Shown here: in pieces, positions 8,973-18,708 of the stretch
Layout of the letters: each line of letters begins with the position of its first letter
Numbering within the stretch: the stretch's first letter is position 1
DNA from: Halopseudomonas sabulinigri
Lineage (GTDB): Bacteria > Pseudomonadota > Gammaproteobacteria > Pseudomonadales > Pseudomonadaceae
DNA: 34,874 nt
Reading direction: 5' to 3'
Assembly: GCA_011053055.1 (NCBI GenBank)
Contig: DRHT01000060.1
Coordinates: forward strand, 1 to 34,874
Program-made: the position numbers and the translations under genes
Notes under the pieces: generated by a model
The model's database searches: none
What the model was told of the DNA's origin: nothing
Seen by the model: only the letters and a program-made list of their open reading frames with translations

Positions 8973-10059
8973 TGCGACGAATTTTCAACCTTTGCTGGCG
9001 CGGCGTTACACGCTGGAAGTACGTCAGCAGATGGCGTGGTATTGGCAAGCAGTCGTCATTGCCCTGGCGCTGCTGGTGGGCCTGCTGATTTCAGCTGTGA
9101 TTCTAATAGCCGCCGGCGTACCTGCTGGAGAGTTGCTCAACGAGTTTGTGATTCTCACGTTGTTTGATACCCAAAGCTTAAGGGCAGTGTTGTTTCAGGC
9201 AGCCCCCTTGATCATGGTAGGTCTGGCGGGGTGTCTGGCCTTTCGGGCACGCTTCTGGAATCTGGGTCTTGAGGGGCAGATGATCTGGGGCGCAATCGGT
9301 GCAACGGCTATCTCGCTGTTCGAGATAGGACCGCCGTCGCTGCGCCTGCCGCTGATGATGCTCTGCGCAGTGATCTGCGGACTGCTTTGGGCGCTCGCGC
9401 CTGCGCTGCTCAAGTTGCATCTCAAGGTGAATGAAATCATCTCCACCCTGATGCTTAACTATATAGCGCTGAACTTCTTGCTGCACTTGGTCTACGGCAG
9501 CTGGAAAGACCCACGCGATAATTTTCCCTATTCACCGCAGTACCGCGCTTTCGAGCGTCTGCCGGAGCTGTTCGATGGCCTGAGCATGGCGGTTGTATTG
9601 GCATTGCTGGTAGCGCTCTTTGTGCTCTGGTTTACCGGTGTTTCGCGTGCGGGCCTCTACCTGCGGTTTGTTGATAACAGCCCGGGCGTAGCGCGTGCGG
9701 TCGGTGTACCGGTCAATCGGGTGATCCTGGGTACCGTATTACTGTCGGGCGCTTTGGCGGGCCTGGCCGGATTTATGGTGACGGCGGGGCAGGAGGGACG
9801 TTTGACCCATTCGTTTTACTCGGGTTACGGCTTCTCCGGCATTCTCATCGCTTTTCTGGCACGTAATCAGCCAATCGCCGCCACCGTTGTCGCATTGCTG
9901 GTCGCGACCCTGTTCGTGGCCGGTCGCAGCTTACAGGTGTTCTATCAAATTCCGTTCTCCATGGTGCAGTTGATACAGGCGATCTTGGTTATTTGCGTGG
10001 CCTCGTCGGAGTTCTTCATTCGTCACCGTATTCGCCGTATACAGGGAGGGCAGGGCTGA
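8965..10059 (+). CDS. ABC transporter permease (BMP/nucleoside type), subunit 1
   Basis: 364-aa integral membrane permease of the RbsC/BPD_transp_2 family. Several hydrophobic spans are visible, the first at about 25-50 (AVVIALALLVGLLISAVILIAAGV). Family motifs: FRARFWNLGLEGQMIWGAIGA and LKVNEIISTLMLNYIALNFL, the coupling region that faces the ATPase. Overlaps the ATPase gene by 8 bp and is followed by the second permease with a one-base overlap. Confidence 0.92.
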   Translation: MFDATNFQPLLARRYTLEVRQQMAWYWQAVVIALALLVGLLISAVILIAAGVPAGELLNEFVILTLFDTQSLRAVLFQAAPLIMVGLAGCLAFRARFWNLGLEGQMIWGAIGATAISLFEIGPPSLRLPLMMLCAVICGLLWALAPALLKLHLKVNEIISTLMLNYIALNFLLHLVYGSWKDPRDNFPYSPQYRAFERLPELFDGLSMAVVLALLVALFVLWFTGVSRAGLYLRFVDNSPGVARAVGVPVNRVILGTVLLSGALAGLAGFMVTAGQEGRLTHSFYSGYGFSGILIAFLARNQPIAATVVALLVATLFVAGRSLQVFYQIPFSMVQLIQAILVICVASSEFFIRHRIRRIQGGQG

Positions 10060-10988
10060 TGAATATCATTGCAAGCTGGATCGGTAACATTCCTGACTTT
10101 GCCGTGCCTTTTGCTCTGGCTGCTTTAGGATTAATCATCATCGAGCGAACCGGGGTACTGGCGCTGGGTGCTGAGGGCTTGATGCTGGTCGGTGCCATGT
10201 CGGGCATAGGGGCATCGCTGATGACCGATGGCTCCACCGCGTGGGCTTTGATCATGGCGATGGGCGCAGCGGCCGTGGTGTCACAACTGTTTGCACTGAT
10301 GGTCTTGGTGATGCGCATTAACCAGGTGATTGCCGGCTTAGCACTGGTGTTTTTCTGTCAGGGGTTGACCGGGCTGCTGGGCACCTTGATGGACTGGACC
10401 AGCAAACCGGTAGCCGGACTACAGGCGCAGCCGCTCTGGCCGTTCTCGGAGCTACCTGTGGTAGGTAAGCTCTTTATCCAGAACCCCGTAGTGTATCTGA
10501 CGCCCGTCATCTTTTTGCTGGTCGTGCTGGTGCTCAATCGCACCGTGCTGGGTCTGCGCATGCGCGCCGTGGGAGAAAACCCGCAAGCCGCGGATGCTGC
10601 CGGCATTCCTGTTCTAGCCTACCGCTGTGCCGCGATAGCCGCAGGCTCAGCGCTAATTGGTCTGGCGGGTGCTTACATCTCGGTATTGAGCACCAAAATG
10701 TGGATTGCCGACATGGTCGGCGGACGCGGTTGGATCGCCGTCGCACTGGTGATATTTGCTCGCTGGTCGCCGTGGAAGGCCCTGGCTGGTGCGGTGCTGT
10801 TTGGCTGTATCGAAGCGCTCATTCCCCAAATGGCGGCTTCGGGTATTCGTCTGCCGCAGTACTTCGTCTTTATGACCCCTTACGCGGTCACCCTCGGGGT
10901 GATGATCTGGGTAGCTATTGTTAGTCGTGACAACAGCAGTCAGCCCGGCGCACTCGGAGAACCCTTTATTCGCGAGGAGCGCCGTTGA
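10059..10988 (+). CDS. ABC transporter permease (BMP/nucleoside type), subunit 2
   Basis: 309-aa partner permease with hydrophobic segments throughout. Characteristic sequences are IIIERTGVLALGAEGLMLVGAMSG near the N-terminus, MRINQVIAGLALVFF, and GLRMRAVGENPQAADAAGI in the cytoplasmic coupling loop. Together with subunit 1 and the ATPase it completes an importer of the YufNOPQ/BmpA-NupABC kind. The ATG overlaps the previous stop (TGATG). Confidence 0.92.
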   Translation: MNIIASWIGNIPDFAVPFALAALGLIIIERTGVLALGAEGLMLVGAMSGIGASLMTDGSTAWALIMAMGAAAVVSQLFALMVLVMRINQVIAGLALVFFCQGLTGLLGTLMDWTSKPVAGLQAQPLWPFSELPVVGKLFIQNPVVYLTPVIFLLVVLVLNRTVLGLRMRAVGENPQAADAAGIPVLAYRCAAIAAGSALIGLAGAYISVLSTKMWIADMVGGRGWIAVALVIFARWSPWKALAGAVLFGCIEALIPQMAASGIRLPQYFVFMTPYAVTLGVMIWVAIVSRDNSSQPGALGEPFIREERR

Positions 10989-11014
10989 TTCGGTGCTCGC
11001 GCTTCAATAACTGA

Positions 11015-11812
<798 letters not shown>

Positions 11813-11832
11813 AGAGGTAAATAGCAGACAAT

Positions 11833-11859
11833 AAAAAACCCGGTTAAACCGGGTTTTTT
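11833..11859. terminator. Bidirectional intrinsic terminator
   Basis: CCCGGTT-A-AACCGGG hairpin flanked by an A-run on the left and a T-run on the right, so it can stop both the plus-strand ydfG transcript and the minus-strand aminotransferase transcript that converge here. Confidence 0.9.
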
Positions 11860-11874
11860 AATTTGGCGAGGTGC

Positions 11875-13077
11875 TTAATCCTTCAGCACAGCAGCCATCG
11901 CATTCGCTACGGCATCAATGTTGCCGGTATTCAGCGCGGCGACACAGATTCGCCCACTGCCTACTGCGTAAATACCAAACTCGTCAGCCAAACGCGCTAC
12001 CTGCTGCTTGGTTAAGCCAGAGTAAGAGAACATGCCGCGCTGGCGTTGGATAAAGTCGACATCGGTTGTCACGCCGGCAGCTTGTAATTTCTCAACCAGC
12101 GAGCTGCGCATGGCGCGAATGCGGTCGCGCATTTCGGCCAGCTCGTCTTCCCATACTTGATATAACTCAGGCGAGTTAAGTACAGCGGCGACTACCTTGG
12201 CACCATGAGTCGGTGGGTTGGAGTAGTTGGTACGAATAACGCGCTTGAGCTGCGACAGCACGGGGGCCGTTTCGGCTTGGTTTGCGGTGACGATGGTCAG
12301 CGCGCCAACACGCTCGCCATACAACGAGAACGATTTGGAGAAAGAGCTGGCGATCAGGAACGGCAGTCCCGACTCGGCAAACAAACGCACGGCAAAGGCG
12401 TCGTCTTCCAGATTCTCCCCAAAACCCTGATAGGCGATATCCAAAAAAGGAACGTGCTTGCGACGGGTAACAACGTCAATCACCTTGGCCCAGTCAGCCA
12501 GACCTAGATCAACACCGGTCGGGTTGTGGCAGCAGGCATGCAGAACAACCACTGTGCCTTCAGGTAGTGCTTCCAGACCGGCCAGCATGCCATTCAGATC
12601 CAAGCCATGGGTGGCAGGATCGTAGTAGGGGTATTCGACAACCTCGTAACCCGCCGCTTCAAACAACGAACGGTGGTTTTCCCAGCTGGGATTGCTGATC
12701 GCTACCACACGCTTCTCAGCCTGGCGGTAGAGGAAGTCAGCGCCCAGCTTGAGCGCGCCTGTGCCGCCAAGCGCTTGCGCAGTAATCAGGCGACCGGATT
12801 CAAGCAGTGCCGAGTCTGTCCCAAACAACAGTTTCTGTACCGCCAGATCATAGGGAGCGAGGCCGTCGATCGGCAGGTAAGCGCGAGCGGCGTGCTCGGC
12901 TACGCGGGCTTCTTCAGCCGCCTGCACGGCGCGCAGCAGCGGCACCTTGCCATCCTCGTTGCAGTAAACCCCGACACCAAGATTAACTTTGTCGGAACGG
13001 TTATCAGCGCCAAAGGCTTCGTTCAAACCAAGGATGGGGTCACGCGGGGCCAGTTCAACCGGGGAAAACACACTCAT
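11875..13077 (-). CDS. Aromatic/aspartate aminotransferase (class I, AspC/TyrB type)
   Basis: PLP-dependent class I aminotransferase of 400 aa, which transfers amino groups between aspartate or aromatic amino acids and 2-oxoglutarate. Landmarks: VNLGVGVYCNEDGKVPLLRAV (31-51), ALGGTGALKLGADFL (102-116), HACCHNPTGVDL (180-191), FLDIAYQGFG (211-220) with the PLP-contacting Asp/Tyr, and ASSFSKSFSLYGERVG with the Schiff-base Lys248. The C-terminal GSGRICVAALN region holds the substrate-carboxylate Arg. The gene divergent from uvrB is conserved in Pseudomonas (PA3139 in PAO1 as I recall). AspC and TyrB cannot be separated from sequence alone, so no symbol is given. Confidence 0.92.
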   Translation of the reverse strand: MSVFSPVELAPRDPILGLNEAFGADNRSDKVNLGVGVYCNEDGKVPLLRAVQAAEEARVAEHAARAYLPIDGLAPYDLAVQKLLFGTDSALLESGRLITAQALGGTGALKLGADFLYRQAEKRVVAISNPSWENHRSLFEAAGYEVVEYPYYDPATHGLDLNGMLAGLEALPEGTVVVLHACCHNPTGVDLGLADWAKVIDVVTRRKHVPFLDIAYQGFGENLEDDAFAVRLFAESGLPFLIASSFSKSFSLYGERVGALTIVTANQAETAPVLSQLKRVIRTNYSNPPTHGAKVVAAVLNSPELYQVWEDELAEMRDRIRAMRSSLVEKLQAAGVTTDVDFIQRQRGMFSYSGLTKQQVARLADEFGIYAVGSGRICVAALNTGNIDAVANAMAAVLKD

Positions 13078-13425
13078 GATATGGGCAGACTCGATACAAG
13101 TGAATGGAGGGTGTCGGGCTATGCCTTCCGCAGGTCATTGAAAATGATCTACGTTGCCAATACTGCGTTAAAAATCGCGTCACAATGCTCATTTACACTA
13201 GATAAACGTGGCTCGTTCGGCAATTTTGCCTTGTCTTGGCTGTCTCGCCTGCGTTTTTCAGAAGCTTGCGAGCGGCCGTTCATTATAGAGAAGTGATTAG
13301 AGAACTCCAATCGGGTTTGCCGGCTGCGTATGAGTAAGACGCTGAGTTAACGCTATCGCAGGCGGATAGGCCAGCTTGTGCGGTATGATGGGGGTTTGTC
13401 GCAGAACTACGGAGCACGTCCGTCG
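13078..13425. other. Divergent intergenic region, aminotransferase/uvrB
   Basis: Gap of 348 bases between divergent genes. Besides the minus-strand candidate promoter there is TATGAT at 13384-13389, a possible -10 for uvrB with no convincing -35. I looked for a Pseudomonas LexA box (CTG-N10-CAG type) before uvrB and did not find one. Confidence 0.5.
13282..13310 (-). promoter_or_regulatory. Candidate sigma-70 promoter for the aminotransferase
   Basis: On the minus strand TTGGAG (13305-13310), a 17-bp spacer and a perfect TATAAT (13282-13287). The -35 is weak (3/6). It implies a leader of about 200 nt. Confidence 0.4.
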
Positions 13426-15444
13426 ATGACTGAATTCAAGCTGCAAACCCGATTCGAGCCGGCTGGTGATCAACCCACCGCCATCAAGCAATTGGTGGAA
13501 GGGTTGGAAGCGGGCCTGTCACATCAGACGCTACTCGGGGTAACTGGCTCGGGGAAAACCTTCACCATTGCCAATGTGATTCAGCAGGTGCAACGCCCGG
13601 CAATTATCATGGCGCCCAACAAGACGTTGGCAGCTCAGCTGTACGGCGAGTTTCGCGAGTTCTTCCCGCACAACTCGGTTGAGTATTTTGTTTCCTACTA
13701 CGACTACTATCAGCCCGAAGCCTATGTGCCATCGTCTGATACGTACATCGAGAAAGATGCCTCGATCAATGACCATATCGAGCAAATGCGTCTTTCCGCG
13801 ACCAAGGCTCTGCTAGAGCGGCCTGACGCTATTATTGTGGCGACAGTCTCAGCAATTTACGGCCTGGGTGATCCCAAATCCTATCTGCGCATGGTCCTGC
13901 ATGTGGATCGTGGCGATCATTTGGATCAGCGCACCTTGCTACGCCGTCTAGCCGAGCTGCAGTACACCCGCAATGACACCGAGCTGGCACGCGCCAATTA
14001 TCGGGTGCGCGGCGATGTGATTGATGTATTCCCGGCGGAATCCGACCTGGAAGCAATCCGCATCGAGTTGTTTGATGACACCGTGGAAAATATCAGCTTT
14101 TTCGATCCACTGACTGGTGAGGTTTTACGTAAGGTTCCGCGTGTAACTGTCTATCCTAAAAGCCATTATGTAACTCCTCGCGAGACTTTGCTTGAAGCGG
14201 TCGAGAAGATTAAAGTTGAGCTTGGCGAGCGATTGGAAGTGCTCAAGTCTGAGAACAAGCTGGTTGAGTTACAGCGTCTGGAGCAACGCACGCGCTTTGA
14301 TCTGGAGATGATCATGGAGCTTGGCTACTGCAATGGCATCGAAAACTATTCACGCTACTTGTCAGGCAGAGAGCAGGGCGGAGCGCCGCCGACCCTGTTT
14401 GATTACTTGCCACAGAATGCCTTGCTGATCATCGATGAGTCGCACGTATCGGTGCCGCAGGTTGGCGCCATGTACAAAGGCGACCGTTCGCGCAAAGAAA
14501 CCCTGGTTAATTACGGCTTCCGCCTGCCATCGGCACTGGACAACCGTCCGATGCGCTTCGATGAATGGGAGGCGATATCGCCGCAAGCCATTTTCGTATC
14601 GGCCACCCCTGGCGCCTATGAAGCGGAGCATTCCGGGCGCGTAGTGGAGCAGGTTGTGCGCCCAACAGGCCTGGTTGATCCGCTGATTGAGGTTCGGCCA
14701 GCAACGACTCAAGTGGATGACCTGCTATCGGAGATCAGTTTGCGGGTTGAGCAGGGCGACAGAGTGCTGGTCACCACACTGACCAAACGCATGTCGGAAG
14801 ACCTGACGGATTATCTTGCTGATCACGGCGTGAGGGTGCGTTACCTGCACTCCGATATTGATACGGTGGAGCGCGTCGAGATCATTCGTGATCTACGAAT
14901 CGGCACGTTTGACGTGTTAGTCGGCATTAACTTGTTGCGAGAAGGGCTTGATATGCCTGAGGTTTCACTGGTCGCTATTCTGGATGCAGACAAGGAAGGC
15001 TTCCTGCGCTCAGAGCGTTCACTAATCCAGACCATTGGCCGGGCAGCACGTAATATCAACGGCAAAGCTATTCTTTACGCTGACCGCATTACCGGCTCAA
15101 TGGAACGTGCCATGGGCGAAACGGACCGCCGCCGTGAGAAGCAGATAGCATTTAATAAAGAGCACGGAATCACCCCAAGAAGCGTGACCAAAAGCGTGGC
15201 CGATATTCTGGAAGGTGCTGTCGTGCCCGGCAGCCGTTCCAATCGCCGCAAAAAATTGAAGGCCGCTGAAGACGCTGCAGAATACAAAGCCAATGAGCTG
15301 CGCACTCCGGCAGAAGTCGGCAAGCGCATCAAGCAGCTTGAAGAGAAGATGTATCAATTCGCTCGAGATCTTGAGTTTGAGTCTGCGGGTAAACTACGCG
15401 ATGAAATCCAGCAGCTGAGGGATCATCTCGTCAGGCTGGGCTAA
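13426..15444 (+). CDS. uvrB: UvrB, excinuclease ABC subunit B
   Basis: Damage-verification helicase of nucleotide excision repair, 672 aa, loaded by UvrA and partner of UvrC. Visible: Walker A GVTGSGKT (39-46), the beta-hairpin [21 protein letters not shown], helicase motif [15 protein letters not shown], motif [47 protein letters not shown], and the C-terminal UvrC-binding motif ([24 protein letters not shown]). Start: ATG at 13426 ([17 protein letters not shown]) matches the family; an in-frame ATG 16 codons earlier would add a non-conserved tail. Confidence 0.97.
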   Translation: MTEFKLQTRFEPAGDQPTAIKQLVEGLEAGLSHQTLLGVTGSGKTFTIANVIQQVQRPAIIMAPNKTLAAQLYGEFREFFPHNSVEYFVSYYDYYQPEAYVPSSDTYIEKDASINDHIEQMRLSATKALLERPDAIIVATVSAIYGLGDPKSYLRMVLHVDRGDHLDQRTLLRRLAELQYTRNDTELARANYRVRGDVIDVFPAESDLEAIRIELFDDTVENISFFDPLTGEVLRKVPRVTVYPKSHYVTPRETLLEAVEKIKVELGERLEVLKSENKLVELQRLEQRTRFDLEMIMELGYCNGIENYSRYLSGREQGGAPPTLFDYLPQNALLIIDESHVSVPQVGAMYKGDRSRKETLVNYGFRLPSALDNRPMRFDEWEAISPQAIFVSATPGAYEAEHSGRVVEQVVRPTGLVDPLIEVRPATTQVDDLLSEISLRVEQGDRVLVTTLTKRMSEDLTDYLADHGVRVRYLHSDIDTVERVEIIRDLRIGTFDVLVGINLLREGLDMPEVSLVAILDADKEGFLRSERSLIQTIGRAARNINGKAILYADRITGSMERAMGETDRRREKQIAFNKEHGITPRSVTKSVADILEGAVVPGSRSNRRKKLKAAEDAAEYKANELRTPAEVGKRIKQLEEKMYQFARDLEFESAGKLRDEIQQLRDHLVRLG

Positions 15445-15547
15445 TCACCCTGCTGATCGCTGCTGCTGGTAGTCAAAGCAGCAAAACGACCACTTGATTA
15501 TTTATTGTACAAAGACAGGTTTAATCGTACTTTTCAGTTACTTATGC

Positions 15548-15576
15548 TTGACAAGGATCAGGTGGCTGCGTAAAGT
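15548..15576 (+). promoter_or_regulatory. Sigma-70 promoter of tRNA-Val
   Basis: Perfect TTGACA (15548-15553), 17-bp spacer, TAAAGT (15571-15576); predicted start about 15583, a few bases before the mature tRNA. Confidence 0.7.
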
Positions 15577-15589
15577 TCGCGGCCATTGC

Positions 15590-15666
15590 AGGCACGTAGC
15601 TCAGTTGGTTAGAGCACCACCTTGACATGGTGGGGGTCGTTGGTTCGAATCCAATCGTGCCTACCA
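15590..15666 (+). tRNA. tRNA-Val (anticodon GAC)
   Basis: 77 nt including encoded CCA. Acceptor arms AGGCACG/CGTGCCT pair fully; D-arm region AGCTCAGTTGGTTAGAGC; anticodon stem CCACC/GGTGG with loop TTGACAT, anticodon GAC at 15624-15626; T-arm GGTTCGAATCC. Own promoter upstream and terminator downstream. Confidence 0.97.
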
Positions 15667-15694
15667 GATGTAACCCGCACTGCACGGGTATAAG

Positions 15695-15726
15695 AGGGCG
15701 ACTCCGAAAGGGTCGCCCTTTTTTTT
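15695..15726 (+). terminator. Intrinsic terminator after tRNA-Val
   Basis: Stem AGGGCGA/TCGCCCT extended by three further pairs (one G-T) around a GAAA-type loop, followed by eight or more Ts. Confidence 0.9.
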
Positions 15727-16064
15727 GCAAAAAAATTTCAATACTTTTGCGAAACGACCCCCGGCTACAGCTATAACCCTGCCGACAGGTTCAGATACTC
15801 CACCTGCTTTTCGTCCTGCCCGCTTTCAGTTTCCTGCGCAACATTCAGCCACGCCAATTAAGTCTACGGTCACTCGCCGCTGCGCAGACTTAACTTTCCC
15901 CAATGCCAAGCTACATATTGCAGGTTACTTTTTGGCGACACTTAATCCGCCTGATGAATGATCAAGTATTCATCTCTTACTTTTCTGTTATTTTAAATTA
16001 GGGTAAGCACCTTAGGAGGTGGTAATTTCCTCCCATCGCTTCATTAAAACACCAGGATTCTTCA
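15727..16064. other. Intergenic region before the monooxygenase operon
   Basis: No gene supported. A 78-codon frame here has no homology I recognise and no ribosome site. An imperfect inverted repeat GGAGG/CCTCC (16015-16033) lies about 30 bases before the next ATG and could be an operator or mRNA hairpin; no regulator gene is adjacent. Confidence 0.4.
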
Positions 16065-17888
16065 ATGACAGATCAACAAAACTCCAGCCAAAGTGCAGCC
16101 GATATCGAGGCTCTACGCGAGCGTTATCGCGCTGAGCGCGAACGCCGCACTCCCGACAAGGCAGCTCGTACCTATCTCGACATGCGCGAGAGCTTTGGGG
16201 AAATGCTGGATGACCCTTATGCCGACGCGAAGAGTCGCGAACCGGTCGATGATGAAGTGGATGTGCTGATCGTTGGTGGTGGCTTTGGCGGCCTTATGAC
16301 CGCCGCCCGCATGCGTGAAGCTGGCGTTAAGAAGATCCGCATCGTAGAGGCTGGCAGCGATGTTGGTGGTACCTGGTATTGGAATCGTTACCCTGGTGCG
16401 GCCTGCGATGTCGAATCCTATGTTTACTTTCCGTTGCTGGAAGAAACCGGTTACATGCCCAAAGAGCGCTATTCCAAGGCGAGCGAGATCCGCGAGCACG
16501 CGCAGCGCATCGCCCAGCATTTTGGCCTGTACGATCACGCATTGTTCTCCACACAGGTCAGCTCGCTTGATTGGGACGATGAAGCGTCAAACTGGAGTGT
16601 GAAAACCAATCGTGGCGACAGCATGCGCGCGCGTTTTGTGGTGCTAACCACTGGTCCGCTGAACAAGCCGAAACTGCCCGCCATTCCCGGCATTGAGCGC
16701 TTTAAAGGGCACAGCTTTCACACTAGTCGCTGGGACTACGCGTATACAGGCGGCAGCGCTACCGAGCCGATGACCGGCTTGGCTGGCAAGCGCGTTGCTA
16801 TCATTGGTACAGGGGCCACGGCGATCCAGTGCGTTCCACCCTTGGCACGTGATGCCAAGCAACTGTTTGTATTCCAGCGCACACCTTCATCCGTAGATGC
16901 GCGTAATAACTCGGTTACCGATCCTGAATGGGCCGCTGCATTGACACCGGGCTGGCAGCAGCGTCGCATTGAGAGCTTCACCGCGCAGTTCACCAGCCGT
17001 CTCGATATTGAAAACGAAGTGAACGATGGCTGGACAACCTTGGCGAACGCCATTCGGGAGAAGCTGGCCGCTGGGCGCTCGGTAGCCGATGCAGCGCAGC
17101 TGCTTGAAGAAGCCGATTTCGAGAAAATGGTTGAGGTGCGTGAGCGCATTGAGAGCATTGTGGATGACCAAGCAACCGCTGATGCTCTGAAGCCTTGGTT
17201 CAGCCTCTACTGCAAGCGTCCGTGCTTTCATGATGAGTACTTGCCGACCTTTAATCGCAGCAACGTGACTCTGGTCGATACTGCGGGCAAGGGTGTGCAA
17301 GCCATCACCGAGAATGGTCTGGTGGTCGATGGTAAAGAGTACGAAGTCGATTGCATCGTGTTTGCGACCGGGTTCGAGGTGGCGTCCGACTTTGCCCGAC
17401 AGGCAGGCTTTGAATTGCACGGCGTAGGCGGGCTCACCTTGCCGCAAAAATGGCGTCAAGGCATGTCAACCTTCCACGGCCTGCATTCACGTGGTTTTCC
17501 TAACTTGTTTTTCATCAGCCAGGCGCAGTCCGGTATGTCGGTTAACTTCCCCCACATGCTCAGCGTTCAAGCGGTTCACGCCGCCCATGTGGTCGGCCAT
17601 TCGGTGGCCAACGGCGTGCAGCGAGTCGAGGCTTCGGCAGAGGCCGAACGAAATTGGACCGATAAAATCGTTGAGCTGAGTGGCGCGCGCATCAAATTCC
17701 TGGAAACCTGCACGCCGGGCTTCTACAACAACGAAGGGGGTCGCCTGGAAGCGCAAGCCAAGAGTATGCCTTACGGCGGCGGCCCATTGGAGTTCATCCA
17801 GATTTTGCAGGACTGGCGCGAGGCTGGTGAGTTTGAAGGTCTTGAGCTCGACGGCAAGCCAGCCAATAAGAAAGGGGAGTCGAAATGA
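16065..17888 (+). CDS. Flavin-binding Baeyer-Villiger monooxygenase
   Basis: 607-aa type I Baeyer-Villiger monooxygenase, inserting oxygen next to a ketone using FAD and NADPH. Two Rossmann motifs: VLIVGGGFGGLMTA (FAD, glycines 71-76) and VAIIGTGATAIQC (NADPH, about 245-256). Between them lies the BVMO fingerprint FKGHSFHTSRWDY (213-225). GGTWYWNRYPGAACDVESYVY (101-121) is the usual FAD-side sequence, and DCIVFATGFEV near the C-terminal third is the conserved ATG motif. The roughly 60-residue N-terminal extension resembles larger-ring and aromatic ketone BVMOs such as cyclopentadecanone monooxygenase (601 aa). Substrate cannot be told. Start has AGGA seven bases upstream. First gene of a three-gene operon. 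Confidence 0.93.
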   Translation: MTDQQNSSQSAADIEALRERYRAERERRTPDKAARTYLDMRESFGEMLDDPYADAKSREPVDDEVDVLIVGGGFGGLMTAARMREAGVKKIRIVEAGSDVGGTWYWNRYPGAACDVESYVYFPLLEETGYMPKERYSKASEIREHAQRIAQHFGLYDHALFSTQVSSLDWDDEASNWSVKTNRGDSMRARFVVLTTGPLNKPKLPAIPGIERFKGHSFHTSRWDYAYTGGSATEPMTGLAGKRVAIIGTGATAIQCVPPLARDAKQLFVFQRTPSSVDARNNSVTDPEWAAALTPGWQQRRIESFTAQFTSRLDIENEVNDGWTTLANAIREKLAAGRSVADAAQLLEEADFEKMVEVRERIESIVDDQATADALKPWFSLYCKRPCFHDEYLPTFNRSNVTLVDTAGKGVQAITENGLVVDGKEYEVDCIVFATGFEVASDFARQAGFELHGVGGLTLPQKWRQGMSTFHGLHSRGFPNLFFISQAQSGMSVNFPHMLSVQAVHAAHVVGHSVANGVQRVEASAEAERNWTDKIVELSGARIKFLETCTPGFYNNEGGRLEAQAKSMPYGGGPLEFIQILQDWREAGEFEGLELDGKPANKKGESK

Positions 17889-18697
17889 ATCAAGCAAAGG
17901 GTCGTAAATCTATTTTCATCACTGGTGCCAGCTCTGGCATGGGCCGGGCGACTGCATTGAAGTTTGCCAGTGAAGGTTGGTTTATCGGTGCTTTTGATAT
18001 TGCCCAGGCCGGCCTCGATAGCTTGAAAGAAGAGCTAGGCGCGGAGAACGGCTTTTTTATGACCCTGGACGTAACCAATGCCGAGCAGTTTGCCGAGGCG
18101 ATGAGCGCCTTCGGCGAAGCTACCGGTGGTCGCCTTGATCTGATGTTCTCTAATGCCGGCATCTCGGCTGCTGCGGGCATGTTTGATGAGGTTTCTTGGG
18201 AAGAGATCATGAAGGTCGTGAACGTTAATTTCTTCGGTGTGATGATTGGTATTCGTACCGCCATACCGCTGCTGAAAACCACGCCAGGTTCGCTTTGTCT
18301 GACCAACGCTTCATCTTCGGCCATCTGGGGTACTGCCGGAATCGGTGCTTACTCAGCAACCAAGCATGCGGTTCGGGGTCTTACCGAGGCGCTGTCCATA
18401 GAACTGAAACGCTACGGCGTTCGGGCTGCCGACCTGCTGCCCGGTCTGATTGACACGCCTATTCTGCCCGAGAGCCTCCGAGCAATTGCACCGACCGAAG
18501 GGCAGTGGCGATTAGTACCCACCACTGAAATCGCCGACACCGTATGGGACGCCTACCACCAGGATGTACTGCACTGGTACGTACCCAAGGAATTACGTGA
18601 ATTCCACCGCCAAGTGGTGGATAACCCCGAGGCAGTGCGCGAAGAGCGTTTTGAACTCGCACAACAAATGGCCGCCATGGCCGAACAAAAAAGCTGA
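17885..18697 (+). CDS. Short-chain dehydrogenase/reductase
   Basis: 270-aa classical SDR with TGASSGMG (13-20), SNAGISAAAG (89-98), serine-rich NASSSA (141-146), catalytic Tyr156 and Lys160 (YSATKHAVRG). Asp38 in FDI after the second strand suggests NAD rather than NADP. Its ATG overlaps the monooxygenase stop (17885-17888). It probably oxidises the alcohol that yields the monooxygenase's ketone, or an alcohol released later; inference from context only. Confidence 0.9.
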   Translation: MNQAKGRKSIFITGASSGMGRATALKFASEGWFIGAFDIAQAGLDSLKEELGAENGFFMTLDVTNAEQFAEAMSAFGEATGGRLDLMFSNAGISAAAGMFDEVSWEEIMKVVNVNFFGVMIGIRTAIPLLKTTPGSLCLTNASSSAIWGTAGIGAYSATKHAVRGLTEALSIELKRYGVRAADLLPGLIDTPILPESLRAIAPTEGQWRLVPTTEIADTVWDAYHQDVLHWYVPKELREFHRQVVDNPEAVREERFELAQQMAAMAEQKS

Positions 18698-18708
18698 GGA
18701 GTTACATC

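Noticed and set aside
13297..13425. Possible LexA (SOS) box before uvrB
   Set aside because: Checked for CTG-N10-CAG; only spacings of 14 or more were found.
15725..15961. 78-codon plus-strand frame after the tRNA-Val terminator
   Set aside because: No start signal, low-complexity composition, no family resemblance.
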